64,000 bases of DNA from Gammaproteobacteria bacterium (GTDB lineage: Bacteria > Pseudomonadota > Gammaproteobacteria > Pseudomonadales > Pseudohongiellaceae), in NCBI GenBank assembly GCA_030828385.1, contig JAURCS010000004.1, positions 1 to 64,000 of the forward strand, read 5' to 3'. The notes under the pieces were generated by a model. It was given only the letters and a program-made list of their open reading frames with translations, was not told the origin of the DNA and did not search any database. This document shows positions 1 through 9,554 of the stretch, piece after piece. The number at the start of each line of letters is the position of its first letter. The first letter of the stretch is position 1. A program made the translations under genes and the position numbers.

Positions 1-1328
1 ACCAGGGCCAATGCCAGTCGAGATTTTTCGCCACCCGAAAAGTGCTTGATAGTTTCTGTAACACGATCATTCTGAAAATCAAAACCGCCGAGAAAATTAC
101 GTATATCTTGTTCACGCACCTTAGGATCCAGTCGCTGCATTAGTAACATAGGGGTAGCTTCTGTATCCAGCTCATCAACCTGATGCTGGGCACAGTAACC
201 AATATTGAGATGATCGGAGCGGTTGATATCTCCACTTAGCAGGGGCAGTTTATCTGCCAACACTTTTAACAGGGTAGACTTGCCCTGCCCATTCGCGCCC
301 AGCAGACCTATTCGGGAAGCCGAACGGATATTCATGGAGAAATTTTCAATCAGCGGGGTTTCATAGCCAAAAGCAATTTCTTCACAGGCAAGCAGACTTG
401 GTGGCAGCTTTGCCGGCTCCAGAAATTTAAACTTGAAAGGCGAGTCTATATGGGCCGGGGCGATCTCTACCATGCGATCAAGTTCTTTTAGCCGGCTTTG
501 TGCCTGCCGTGCCTTGGTCGCCTTGGCACGAAAACGCCGCACAAACGATTCAATTTCTTTTTTTCGCACCTGCTGCTTTTCATATTCGGCTTGTTGCTGC
601 GATAGTCGTTCCGCTTTTTGTTTTTCATAATCGCTGTAATTACCGCGATACAAGAATAATTTTTTGTTTTCAAAACTGACAATATGACTGACTACCACAT
701 CAAGGAAACTACGATCATGGGAAATCAGTAACAAGGTTCCTTCATAACGCAGTAACCACTGCTGCAGCCATAAGGTGGCTTCAATATCCAGATGGTTGGT
801 AGGTTCATCAAGTAGCAATAAATCCGAAGGCGTCATCAATGCCTGCGCCAGATTCAGGCGAATACGCCAGCCCCCGGAAAACTCCTGCACCGTGCGGTTA
901 AAATCTTCCAGCTCAAAGCCCAGCCCAGAGAGTAATTGTTCAGCCCGATTTCTGATTGACCAGGCATGAATCAATTCAAGTTCCGAGTGCAGTTGCGCCA
1001 TAAGCTGATCATCGTGATCCAATTCGGCCTGAATCAGCTGCTTTTCAATAGAACGAAACTTACTGTCTCCATCGATGACATAGTCCAGTGCGCTACGCGA
1101 AGACCCAACCGTTTCCTGGTACATCTGTGATTTACGCAAGTCTTTAGGCATATCCAGTTCGCCAGTATCGGCACTGAGCTCCCCCATGAGCAACTTGAAC
1201 AGGCTGGTTTTGCCAGTGCCATTACGGCCGATAATGCCGATCTTTTGGCCGGAATAGACCGTAAGATCAACCTCATCCAGCAAAAGCTGACTGCCCAGAC
1301 GTAATGAAATATCCTGTAGTGAAATCAT
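1..1328 (-). CDS. yheS: ABC-F family ATP-binding protein, YheS-like (C-terminus outside window)
   Basis: I translated this open frame directly; it starts at the ATG whose complement ends at 1328 and runs off the left edge, so the C-terminus is missing. It encodes about 442 residues of a soluble tandem-ATPase protein. The first Walker A is GRNGTGKT (residues 34-41), followed by an ABC signature FSGGWR, a Walker B LLLLDEPTNHLD, the charged inter-domain linker rich in Gln/Lys/Arg, then a second Walker A GANGQGKST and second signature HFSGGEKSR near the cut end. There is no membrane segment. ABC-F proteins act on ribosomes as translation factors or resistance proteins; the overall layout and phrases such as YVIDGD and WSIR match E. 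coli YheS closely. YheS assignment is by resemblance; ABC-F membership is nearly certain. Confidence 0.93.
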   Translation of the reverse strand, partial: MISLQDISLRLGSQLLLDEVDLTVYSGQKIGIIGRNGTGKTSLFKLLMGELSADTGELDMPKDLRKSQMYQETVGSSRSALDYVIDGDSKFRSIEKQLIQAELDHDDQLMAQLHSELELIHAWSIRNRAEQLLSGLGFELEDFNRTVQEFSGGWRIRLNLAQALMTPSDLLLLDEPTNHLDIEATLWLQQWLLRYEGTLLLISHDRSFLDVVVSHIVSFENKKLFLYRGNYSDYEKQKAERLSQQQAEYEKQQVRKKEIESFVRRFRAKATKARQAQSRLKELDRMVEIAPAHIDSPFKFKFLEPAKLPPSLLACEEIAFGYETPLIENFSMNIRSASRIGLLGANGQGKSTLLKVLADKLPLLSGDINRSDHLNIGYCAQHQVDELDTEATPMLLMQRLDPKVREQDIRNFLGGFDFQNDRVTETIKHFSGGEKSRLALAL

Positions 1329-1655
1329 TGAATTCTTGTTGGGGACGATAGCCCAGGATGGGGAAAGCGGCTATTCTAATGAGCTACGTAAACAAAGCAA
1401 ATGATCTTGCCGCTTTAATAGATGCGGAGCGATGCCAGAATAAAGGCTGATAATGCTAAAACGGTTCATAAAAAATACATTTTATGCATCATGGCGCTCC
1501 TCATATAGTTACCTTTTTGCCAACACTGGTAAATACTGTAAAACTGAGATCGCAACCAATAGGAAGGTTTTACCTGAAATCAACATATTAAAATGCAAAG
1601 CTTCCCCCTTTTTATCAATGATAAGATACAACACTTTCTGTAATCCGATAACACG
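1329..1655. other. intergenic region between divergent genes
   Basis: About 330 bases separate the divergently transcribed yheS-like and patatin-like genes, so promoters for both should lie here. A 68-codon plus-strand open frame (1453-1659) has no recognisable protein features and overlaps the patatin start; I treat it as chance. No terminator, repeat or RNA gene is evident. Confidence 0.4.
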
Positions 1656-2780
1656 ATGAATCTTAAAGAAAAAAATGTTTTGATTCTGCAAGGCGGTGGC
1701 GCTCTTGGGGCCTATCAGGCAGGTGCTTATTCGGCACTGCATGAGGCGGGGTACGAAATGGACTGGCTTTCCGGGATATCCATCGGTGCCATAAACTCGG
1801 CCCTGATAGCGGGTAATCCACCAGAAAAGCGTATTGAAAAGTTAAAGACATTCTGGACAAAAGTCTCTGCCGGAAAATTCAGTCAGCCTTTACTGCCCGG
1901 ACATATTGGCCGCTTATTATTCAATGAATCCAGCGCAGCCGAAGTACTGGCCTTTGGAGCCAATGGTCTTTTCAAACCACGCATACCGCCGGTTTTTTAT
2001 AACCCGCTGGGATTTCAGGATGCGTTGAGCTACTACGATACCTCCCCGCTTCGCGACACTTTGCTTGAACTGGTGGATTTTGAGCGCCTGAACCATGGCG
2101 AACCAAGGATCAGTGTTGGCGCTGTTAATGTCACCAGTGGAAATTTTCTCTATTTTGATTCAGATATAGAGCCCATCATCCCTGAACATATTATGGCAAG
2201 CGCAGCATTGCCCGATGGTTTGCCGCCAATAGAAATTGATGGCGAATGGTACTGGGATGCCAGTCTTGTTTCCAATACCCCCCTGCAATACGTTATTGAT
2301 CATAATGCCAAAGTCTGCCAAGACTTATTACTTTTCCAGGTAGATCTCTTCAGTGCTGAGGGCAGCATGCCCAAGAACATCATGGAAGTGGGACGTCGCA
2401 TGAAAGATATCCAGCATTCAAGTCAGACTCGTACGATTACTGATATTGTCCGCGACACACAAAAAATTCGCGGTCTTATTAATCGTTTATTGGAGCACAT
2501 ACCTACCGAATCCCTTACTGAAGAAGAGATCGCTTTGCTGGGCAAATGGAGTTGTGACTCTGCCATCACCCTGGTGCATTTAATCTATCGCCAGAAAAAC
2601 CATGAACTGGCTTCCAAGGATTATGAATTTTCACGTCTGTCTGTTGAGGAGCATTGGCAGGCAGGCGAACAGGATATTGAACATATGCTTTCACAAAAGT
2701 CTTGGCTTGATCGCAAACGCACCAAGGAAGAAGTTACCGTCTTTGATTTTAATGGAATGCATGATTCTCCTTTGGTATAA
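1656..2780 (+). CDS. patatin-like phospholipase family protein
   Basis: A 374-residue predicted acyl hydrolase of the patatin fold. The N-terminus has the glycine-rich oxyanion loop LQGGGALGAYQAGA (about residues 10-23), then the nucleophile elbow GISIG (Ser about residue 42), and the catalytic Asp in WDASLVSNTPL (about residue 206), giving the Ser-Asp dyad of the family. The C-terminal third, about residues 260-360, is the helical extension typical of DUF3734-bearing patatins. No signal peptide is visible, so a cytoplasmic or peripheral membrane location is likely. It hydrolyses phospholipid or other lipid acyl esters in characterised relatives; the substrate here is unknown. It stands alone, with the next gene about 90 bases downstream. 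Confidence 0.88.
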   Translation: MNLKEKNVLILQGGGALGAYQAGAYSALHEAGYEMDWLSGISIGAINSALIAGNPPEKRIEKLKTFWTKVSAGKFSQPLLPGHIGRLLFNESSAAEVLAFGANGLFKPRIPPVFYNPLGFQDALSYYDTSPLRDTLLELVDFERLNHGEPRISVGAVNVTSGNFLYFDSDIEPIIPEHIMASAALPDGLPPIEIDGEWYWDASLVSNTPLQYVIDHNAKVCQDLLLFQVDLFSAEGSMPKNIMEVGRRMKDIQHSSQTRTITDIVRDTQKIRGLINRLLEHIPTESLTEEEIALLGKWSCDSAITLVHLIYRQKNHELASKDYEFSRLSVEEHWQAGEQDIEHMLSQKSWLDRKRTKEEVTVFDFNGMHDSPLV

Positions 2781-2873
2781 ATGAAAATTATTGGCAGATT
2801 ACTGTTTTTATTTTTTCAACTTGCGATCTTCGGCAATACTTGCTGCTAACCGCGCTTCAGATATACTTGCCCG

Positions 2874-3680
2874 ATGGAAGTTACCCTGTTTCCCAATTCC
2901 CTTCGCCCTGGCGTAGGTCTGCGCCCTAAAAAGGAAGCGCAAAGACCATCACTGCCTCAACACGCACGGCTTTGCCCGGTGCTTGAAGCTGGCAGTTCGC
3001 TGGGGGCGCTGGTCTATCCTGCCCTGGCTGAAAACGAACAGTTTCATATCGGTTATGAAGGCGAAGGTCTTTACCAGTTTGGCTACTCGGTTAACGCCAC
3101 AGGAAAGCAATGGGACCAGGTATTTTTTGTTAACTATCAGTTATCCGTTGGCACCATCGGCATGCGCAAGGAAGAGGTACAACTGATGGTACCTGAAACC
3201 CCCGGTTTCAAGGATAGTGCCCGGGCAATAGCACGAATGTTTGTCTCTGTAGATGATCTTGGCACACCCGAAGGCGCTGTTACCTTAAGAGGGGCCTATA
3301 ATTTCCAAACCGCCCCGGGCTGGGACACAGTGTATTCCGGTGTCATTAATAATCCAGCCCGCCCCGTAGCACCGGTACTGGTTACCCGTGTGGAAACCGA
3401 CTGGTATGTTCATGATTCAGAATTTCGTTATATATTAACGCCCGGTGAGATCATTACCGTGTCACATAATCTCCCGGTGGGACAGGTATTTTTTGTGCCA
3501 CGTGAAGAGATTACCTATCGGGATGGATCAGAACAGGAAATTACTGAACGACAAAACACCAGCAAGCTGTTTTTTGATGAGAAAGCCACCAACAAGAAAA
3601 AAACGCCCTATGGCATGGAATACAGCCCTCTCTACCAGCAAAAGAGCCGCGAGCAGCTGAAGAAAGAAACAAAGAAATAA
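2874..3680 (+). CDS. hypothetical protein, no recognised family
   Basis: A 268-residue protein without signal peptide or membrane helix. I do not recognise the family. The middle (residues 40-215) is rich in aromatic and beta-prone stretches such as LYQFGYSV and WDQVFFVNYQL, consistent with a compact beta-rich fold; the C-terminal 35 residues are strongly charged and lysine-rich (ending KKETKK) and probably flexible. Codon use looks like its neighbours and the frame is uninterrupted over 800 bases, so it is likely a real gene. It follows the patatin gene on the same strand by 93 bases and ends just before a hairpin facing the convergent ankyrin operon. No function can be proposed. Confidence 0.7.
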   Translation: MEVTLFPNSLRPGVGLRPKKEAQRPSLPQHARLCPVLEAGSSLGALVYPALAENEQFHIGYEGEGLYQFGYSVNATGKQWDQVFFVNYQLSVGTIGMRKEEVQLMVPETPGFKDSARAIARMFVSVDDLGTPEGAVTLRGAYNFQTAPGWDTVYSGVINNPARPVAPVLVTRVETDWYVHDSEFRYILTPGEIITVSHNLPVGQVFFVPREEITYRDGSEQEITERQNTSKLFFDEKATNKKKTPYGMEYSPLYQQKSREQLKKETKK

Positions 3681-3692
3681 TAAGCGGGTAAA

Positions 3693-3720
3693 AAAAGCCC
3701 GGATAAATCCAGGCTATTTT
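3693..3720. terminator. hairpin terminator between convergent genes
   Basis: Imperfect stem AGCC-c-GGAT / ATCC-a-GGCT with an AA loop, flanked by seven A on the plus-strand left side and ATTTT on the right. Read on the minus strand the stem is followed by a run of T, so it best serves the ankyrin operon; it may also stop the plus-strand gene ending at 3680. Confidence 0.65.
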
Positions 3721-3745
3721 AGAATGTTCTTTATTCAATTCTGGA

Positions 3746-5587
3746 TTAATTATATTCCAGTGGATTGTACTCAGGCGAACACACCTCAACGATACAAATA
3801 GATTCCAGAGTCCTGCCTTCAGGCGGTGCTTTAAGTCCCTGTTCATCCATCAACTTACGCATCAGCGCGGCCGTTTCAGGATGGGGAATGGCAGACTGTA
3901 CTCCTACACGTACCAGACCATCCGCATAATCGATGGGCAACCAGGTATGAGCAGCCAGCTCCGCACTGCCGCGGTTGTCAGTATTACCAAAATCACGGAT
4001 ATCCAGCCTGCCCCCTGCAGCTACCAATAGTTCTGCTACCTCGGTGGCGCCCTTGTGGCCAGCGCCATGTAGCGAGGTACGACCAGTATCAGCCTGGAAG
4101 TTCGGATCAATGCCCAGGCTCAGTAACAACCTGACCGCTTCCACAGTCTGCGCGGTGGACCACTCATTGGTCACGCCCTCGACCCAACCTATGCCGGCAG
4201 CAACCGCCAGCGGTGTAACCCCCAGTTCGGTATTGATATGGGGGTCGGCACCATATTCAAGCAACAGCTTCATCAGGGGAACGTCGCCAGACTGGGACGC
4301 GCGCAAAAAGGCAGTAGCGCCATTCTCATCCAGCCACTGATTGGTAAATACAGTTCGCGTTTCGGTGCTCTCGACAAGTCGCGCATTTGGATCAGCGCCC
4401 ACATCCAGAAGAATACGGATATAGGCCAGATGATCCATGTCTGGTTCGCGAGTTGGATAATCACCACCTTCAACATTACGATTGTCAGTAGCTAGGTACA
4501 GATTAGTCCAGCCGCCCTTGTTGGCAATGTTGACGTCAGCCCCATTCTCAATAAGAAACCTGCCCATTAGATAGTTTCTGTTCTGAGTAGCGGCCAGTAA
4601 GGGGCTCCAGCCATAGCGGGTTAACTGATTAACATCTGCGCCAGCATCCAGCAGTACCTGGACAGAATCGATATCTCCAGCTCGAGCAGCATATACCATG
4701 GCAGTTAACTCTCCACCATCTGGCTCTCGCTTTGCCCTCTCGGCAAAGGTGTTGAAATTGCGACCTTGTCCGGCTGCTACGGCAAAGCCCAAACCAGCGC
4801 GTACAAATGCACTGCAGATCCTTTCCTCAGTCAGTTCACCTTCTTGAACAAGGTCAACAAGGGCAGAATCATTGGTACCTTTTATAACGAGATTCTGCAG
4901 TAGTTGCAGATCAGGTTCATCACGCTCACAAGCCACGACAATTGTCTGTCGACGAACATTAATTCGGGGATCCTCAGAATTACCCAGAGCAGCAGAACGC
5001 CCATCACGCAAAACCGGAGCCGATGTTGCTGCAACATCTGCACCATTAGCTATAAGAACCTGAATAACATCGGCATGGCCCTGATCGGCGGCCTGCATCA
5101 AGGCAGTAGTACCGCGCTCAATTTCACTGGCATTTGGATCTGCACCGGCATCAAGAAGAACACGGACTGCATCAACTACACCAGAGCGGGCAGCCAGCAT
5201 AAGTGGCTTTCGGCCCAGGGGCAGTTCTTCGTTGGCATCTGCGCCGGCTTTCAGTAATGCTTTAATAACTTCTACATCGCCCTGGTTTGAGGCCAACCAA
5301 AGTGGTGTTGAACCATTACGATTTGCAGTGGACGGATCGATTCCGGCATCAAGTAATAATTCTGCCAGACTTGCGTCCCGGTGGTAGGCGGCCCAGTGCA
5401 ATGCTGTAGCGCCATCTGATTGACTGGCATTGACATCATAGCCTGCTTCAAGTAGCAGTCTGACCTCAGCTTTATCGTGCCGCATGGCCGCATCAGCAAC
5501 CTCACTCTGCGCTAGAGCAATATTTGCAACGGCGAATATAAACGTTAGTAACGCAGTTTTTATTCCAAATACACGAAGACCCTTCAT
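3746..5587 (-). CDS. secreted ankyrin-repeat protein
   Basis: A 613-residue protein from the ATG at 5587. I prefer this start to the longer frame from 5656 because it gives a clean signal peptide (MKGLRVFGIKTALLTF... ending ALAQ), lies 4 bases past the stop of the upstream DUF1552 gene and has GGAG upstream. The mature protein is built of about ten ankyrin repeats with the usual TALHWAA, TPLWLAS, LLLDAGADPN signatures, interrupted at about residues 215-295 by a non-repeat insert. It ends with a short Cys-containing tail. Ankyrin solenoids bind other proteins; the export signal places this one in the periplasm or outside. Last gene of a three-gene minus-strand operon with DUF1592 and DUF1552 genes, so it probably works with them. 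The partner and role are unknown. Confidence 0.85.
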   Translation of the reverse strand: MKGLRVFGIKTALLTFIFAVANIALAQSEVADAAMRHDKAEVRLLLEAGYDVNASQSDGATALHWAAYHRDASLAELLLDAGIDPSTANRNGSTPLWLASNQGDVEVIKALLKAGADANEELPLGRKPLMLAARSGVVDAVRVLLDAGADPNASEIERGTTALMQAADQGHADVIQVLIANGADVAATSAPVLRDGRSAALGNSEDPRINVRRQTIVVACERDEPDLQLLQNLVIKGTNDSALVDLVQEGELTEERICSAFVRAGLGFAVAAGQGRNFNTFAERAKREPDGGELTAMVYAARAGDIDSVQVLLDAGADVNQLTRYGWSPLLAATQNRNYLMGRFLIENGADVNIANKGGWTNLYLATDNRNVEGGDYPTREPDMDHLAYIRILLDVGADPNARLVESTETRTVFTNQWLDENGATAFLRASQSGDVPLMKLLLEYGADPHINTELGVTPLAVAAGIGWVEGVTNEWSTAQTVEAVRLLLSLGIDPNFQADTGRTSLHGAGHKGATEVAELLVAAGGRLDIRDFGNTDNRGSAELAAHTWLPIDYADGLVRVGVQSAIPHPETAALMRKLMDEQGLKAPPEGRTLESICIVEVCSPEYNPLEYN

Positions 5588-5591
5588 ACCG

Positions 5592-6941
5592 TTACAAGTT
5601 CTCCAGGCGCCCTGTACTGTCACCAATACTCTCGCGGTGAATATCATATTGGTCAAGGATACTTAACAATAGATTTCCTGTAGGAACAGTTTTGGTTGGG
5701 TACGCTATATGTCGGCCACCTTGCATCTTTCCATTGTTACCACCAAGAAGGATATGCGGCACGTCATAGTGGAGATGCTGGTTGGGGTTACCCATATTGC
5801 TGCCGTATAGAAGCAATGAATGGTCAAGCAGAGAACCATCACCATCTTCAGTTTTTGCCAGGTTATCAGCAAAATAGGCCAGCATTTTGACGTGGTATTG
5901 ATTGATTTTAGAGAACTCATCAATTCGACCCGGGTCTTCACCATGATGGGATCCACCATGAAACCCCAATGTAGGCGCGTCACTTTCCGGATAGACCCGA
6001 CCAGTGAGATCACGGGCAAAAAGCATAGTCCCTACTCGCGTGATGTCAGCCTGAAATGCCAACGTCTGCAAGTCAAACATCAACTTGATATGATCATCAA
6101 AAGACTGGGGAATCCCCGGAGGCACGTCAAAATTCTCCGGAGCTGCGGTAGTTACGCTGGAAGCAATTTGCAAACGTCGCTCTATCTCACGCACATTCTC
6201 GGTAAAACTATCCAGACGCGAACGGTCAGGGACACTGATCTCCTTGCGAAGATCGGTGATTTTGCCTGTGATCGAGTCAAGAATACTCTTGTTTCTTTCA
6301 CGACGTTCGACTCGCTGTTCAGGGGAGCTTCCGCTACCAAACATGCGCTCAAAAACTACTTGCGGGTTAAGCTCCATAGGTAGAGGCGTAGTTGGTGATG
6401 CCCATGAAATAGTGTTGGTATAAACACAACTGTAACCTTCACCACAGTTGCTTGAACCAGAACCCGGATCTTCAACAGAAATTTCCATTGATGGCAGTAA
6501 CGACTGCGAACCAATTTTTTGGGCAATGATCTGGTCAATAGTCTGGCCAGCATAAACATCAGCTCCGGCAGTTTTCCTCGGCTTATCAGCACATAGAAAA
6601 GCCGCAGCGACCCAATGGTCTGCCCCGGTTTCACCGGGAGGTGGCTCAGCGGAAGTGGAATGCAGGCCAGAAAGAATATTCAAGCTGTCACGAAATGGCT
6701 CAAGATGTTTCCAGATAAATGGCAGCTCTGCTGGCAACGCCCCTTCTTTCTCAGGCACCCAATAACCCGGGGCCGCCCCATGTGGAACAAACCCGGCAAA
6801 AAAGCGGGGTGGGGGAACTGCCGCGGTCTGTGCCAGCGCCGTCGCAGCAGGAATCATCGCGTCCAGTAACGGCAGCGCCAAAGTAGTACCAGCACCTCTT
6901 AGCATCTGGCGACGTGAAATGTGTTTCTTGGTAATCAACAT
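5592..6941 (-). CDS. DUF1552 family protein with Tat signal
   Basis: A 449-residue exported protein. The N-terminus HISRRQMLRGAGTTLALPLLDAM is a typical Tat signal, implying export in folded form. The body matches the DUF1552 family: an early FAGFVPHGAAPGYWVP segment, ADHWVAAAFL, and a C-terminal SLLLYGSNMGNPNQHLHYDVPHILLGG segment rich in His. DUF1552 proteins nearly always accompany DUF1592-type cytochrome proteins in Planctomycetes, Verrucomicrobia and some Proteobacteria; the chemistry is unestablished, though the fold resembles alkaline-phosphatase/sulfatase-like DUF1501 proteins. It begins 22 bases after the DUF1592 gene stop and is followed after 4 bases by the ankyrin gene, so the three are one transcription unit. 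Confidence 0.88.
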   Translation of the reverse strand: MLITKKHISRRQMLRGAGTTLALPLLDAMIPAATALAQTAAVPPPRFFAGFVPHGAAPGYWVPEKEGALPAELPFIWKHLEPFRDSLNILSGLHSTSAEPPPGETGADHWVAAAFLCADKPRKTAGADVYAGQTIDQIIAQKIGSQSLLPSMEISVEDPGSGSSNCGEGYSCVYTNTISWASPTTPLPMELNPQVVFERMFGSGSSPEQRVERRERNKSILDSITGKITDLRKEISVPDRSRLDSFTENVREIERRLQIASSVTTAAPENFDVPPGIPQSFDDHIKLMFDLQTLAFQADITRVGTMLFARDLTGRVYPESDAPTLGFHGGSHHGEDPGRIDEFSKINQYHVKMLAYFADNLAKTEDGDGSLLDHSLLLYGSNMGNPNQHLHYDVPHILLGGNNGKMQGGRHIAYPTKTVPTGNLLLSILDQYDIHRESIGDSTGRLENL

Positions 6942-6963
6942 GGATCTATTCCTCGCTCTAGCG

Positions 6964-9333
6964 TTAGCGGCTAGCGGATTTCAGGTTCATGGTAAACGCA
7001 GGGCTTTGGATAACACCCATTACCAGTGATGAAAATTGATAATTATCCTCTGCGGCATTATTTGTGACTGAGCGAAGCAAAGCCATATCTTCAGTCTCAA
7101 TGCCACGACCCAAGGCATAAGTCAGCAATTTCTCAGTGACAACCTGGGCAAACAGATCTCCCCTAAGGACAGCCATATCACGCAAACTCTTTATGCCATC
7201 GAGATACATGCCATCGTTGGTTGTGCCAGTAGGGTCCACAGGCAGACCAGCATCTTGAAGACGCCATCTGCCGACCGCATCGAAGTTCTCCATGGCAAGT
7301 CCCAGAGGTTCAAACAGCTTATGGCAGCCGGCACAGCTTGGATTTGATCGATGTGATTCTAGTCTTGCCCGCAATGTTGTGGCCGCTTCGCCCTCTACCT
7401 CCGACAGGTCAGTCTCAACACCAGGGGGGGGGTCCGGAGGACTCACATCGAGAAAGGTCTCGAGGAACCATTTGCCACGTTTAATTGGTGACGTTCGAGC
7501 AGCATCCGATGTGATGGTCAGCAGCGCGCCCTTACCCAGAAGACCGCGGCGCATATCATGTTCTAAGCCCAGTTCAACGCGACGGAATTGCGAACCATAA
7601 ATGTCGGGAATGCCATAGTGTCTGGCCAGGCGCTCGTTCACAAAGGTGTAATCGGCAGTTAACAGATCAAGAATACTGCGGTCTTCCTGAATAATGCTGG
7701 CAAAAAACAGTTCAATCTCTTCACGGAAGGCATCACGTAAAGTACTGTCGAAGTCCGGAAACAGCTCCACTATAGGCTCACTGGCTGCCATGCCACGAAC
7801 GTTCAACCACTGGCCGGTGAAATTCTCGATAAAAGCCTCTGAGCGCGGATCGGAGAACATCCTTTGAACCTGCTGTTGCAGCACATCAGGGTTATGAAGG
7901 CGTCCCTGAGTGGCAAGCTCGATTAGCTCGGCATCGGGAATACTACTCCAAAGGAAAAACGACAGACGCGAAGCCAGCTCAAGATCACTAATCTGATAAA
8001 GTGACCCCTCCGCCACATTTACGGGCTCAATTTCCGAGCGATAGATAAACTCAGGATCTGCGAGGATACGCTGTATTGCTGCTTCTATACCGTAGTCAAA
8101 GCGCCCACCTTCCTCTCTACCTGTGCGGTAAAAATCCATGATAACGTCAATATCGGCATTGGTTTCGGGACGACGAAAAGCCTTGCTCACCAGAGTCGAT
8201 ATTATCTGCCGCGCACAATTAACTTCCTCGGACAGCTCCTGCGGGTAGCACTCAAAAACCTGGCGACGGCTCATCGTGTCGGAAGCTGGCAGGCCATTGT
8301 AGGGACCTTCGATAAAAACCTGGCCGACATGGGGATAAAAGGTATAGCCGGCTATCGAACCCGGGGAATTCATGGTGCGCTGAAATGACTTGTTCAAACC
8401 GGTGTCAGGCAAATCGCTGGTGGCGATGAAAGTCACCCCTACCTTATGGAAACCGCCTTTGATTGGAATTGCGGGAGTGCGGCCACCATTACTTTCCTGG
8501 TTACCTATCTCTTCATCCCAGTCATACAGATATACGCGCTCACCATCGATAGTCACTTCCAGCTTCTCGCCTTTCACATTACCCAGAACACGGGTGAAAT
8601 AACCGGTCATGCCCTTGACAGTAAAGACATACTCTCCATCGGCAGGGAATTCATGCTCGATCAGCATGCCACCCCGAGTACCGAAAGGCAGTCCTTCAAT
8701 ATGAGTATTCTGTGAGGTATCCACCGGTACGTCGAACACAGCCAGCGTGGGAGCAGTCTCAGTCCCGATTGCCAGGCGACTGATCTTGCCGGCAGCGGAG
8801 AGATAGGCTTCCATCAATGCTGGAGACGTAGTCAGGGTACCTGCCATGTTATCGAAACCATGACTTGAATCATCCGGCGGCAAAAAGCCGGTGGCATCAA
8901 TATTCAGCGCCAGCAAATCACGGATAGCATTGGAATATTCTGTTCTGTTAAGTCTGTGCAGGCCCGGGGCGGGAAGATGTGCCGGTTGCATCTGGGCATG
9001 TTGATCAACCGCCTGGGCGATAGAGTCAGCAAGGCTTTGGACAACCTCGTAATCCGGACGTGGTTCTTCCGCAGGCGGCATCAGACCAGAACGTAATCTT
9101 TTGATTACCTGCTCTGCAACCTCGGGAAACTCGGCAATGTTATGAGCGCCGATACCCTCTAAATCAATGCCGCCGGAATAGTCATCAAAATTATGACATT
9201 TGGTGCAGTACTCCTCTATCAGACCAGATATTTGATCGGCACTCTGGGCCAGAGCAGACTGCATGGAACAGGCAAAGACCACAGCACCTGTTAACAGTTT
9301 AAAAGCAGGTTTCAGTATTTCTGACTTACCCAT
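6964..9333 (-). CDS. DUF1592-type (planctomycete-like) c-type cytochrome protein
   Basis: A 789-residue exported protein with a signal peptide ending SALAQS. Family domain order is visible: an N-terminal haem-binding segment with EYCTKCHNFD (CxxCH) and RLRSGLMPP; DUF1587 (LHRLNRTEYSNAIRDLL); a carbohydrate-binding-like middle region; DUF1595 (about residues 360-430); DUF1592 (LASRLSFFLWSSIPD); DUF1588 with a second CxxCH, SCAGCHKLFEPLGLAMENFD; and DUF1585 at the end (TEKLLTYALGRGIE). Such proteins are predicted periplasmic haem proteins of unknown substrate. AGGAGA precedes the ATG at 9333. It leads the operon with DUF1552 and ankyrin genes. Family assignment is firm; biochemical role is open. 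Confidence 0.9.
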   Translation of the reverse strand: MGKSEILKPAFKLLTGAVVFACSMQSALAQSADQISGLIEEYCTKCHNFDDYSGGIDLEGIGAHNIAEFPEVAEQVIKRLRSGLMPPAEEPRPDYEVVQSLADSIAQAVDQHAQMQPAHLPAPGLHRLNRTEYSNAIRDLLALNIDATGFLPPDDSSHGFDNMAGTLTTSPALMEAYLSAAGKISRLAIGTETAPTLAVFDVPVDTSQNTHIEGLPFGTRGGMLIEHEFPADGEYVFTVKGMTGYFTRVLGNVKGEKLEVTIDGERVYLYDWDEEIGNQESNGGRTPAIPIKGGFHKVGVTFIATSDLPDTGLNKSFQRTMNSPGSIAGYTFYPHVGQVFIEGPYNGLPASDTMSRRQVFECYPQELSEEVNCARQIISTLVSKAFRRPETNADIDVIMDFYRTGREEGGRFDYGIEAAIQRILADPEFIYRSEIEPVNVAEGSLYQISDLELASRLSFFLWSSIPDAELIELATQGRLHNPDVLQQQVQRMFSDPRSEAFIENFTGQWLNVRGMAASEPIVELFPDFDSTLRDAFREEIELFFASIIQEDRSILDLLTADYTFVNERLARHYGIPDIYGSQFRRVELGLEHDMRRGLLGKGALLTITSDAARTSPIKRGKWFLETFLDVSPPDPPPGVETDLSEVEGEAATTLRARLESHRSNPSCAGCHKLFEPLGLAMENFDAVGRWRLQDAGLPVDPTGTTNDGMYLDGIKSLRDMAVLRGDLFAQVVTEKLLTYALGRGIETEDMALLRSVTNNAAEDNYQFSSLVMGVIQSPAFTMNLKSASR

Positions 9334-9554
9334 TTCTTTTCTTTCTCCTGGCTCTGTGCTCTGGAATGCTATTCCAGACCCAAGCGTTATTCATTCATAC
9401 TTTATATATACGGGACTAATATTAAATCAGCTGGTTATTTTACCTATAATTTTAAGGAAAATTTTATTCTATTGTGCAAAAAAACAGGAAAATCGCCCGA
9501 AATCACGCGGAATGCCCCTGCTTTTTGTAAGGGTGCTACCGCAAAGTGTACGCC

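Noticed and set aside
433..1276. Several short open frames on both strands
   Set aside because: All lie in other frames of the ABC-F gene, which itself reads through from 1328 to the window edge with clear Walker motifs.
1453..1659. 68-codon plus-strand open frame before the patatin gene
   Set aside because: No signal peptide, motif or plausible ribosome site; it overlaps the patatin start and the region fits a promoter between divergent genes.
5587..5656. Longer start for the ankyrin protein
   Set aside because: It would overlap the DUF1552 gene by 65 bases and destroy the clean signal peptide given by the ATG at 5587.
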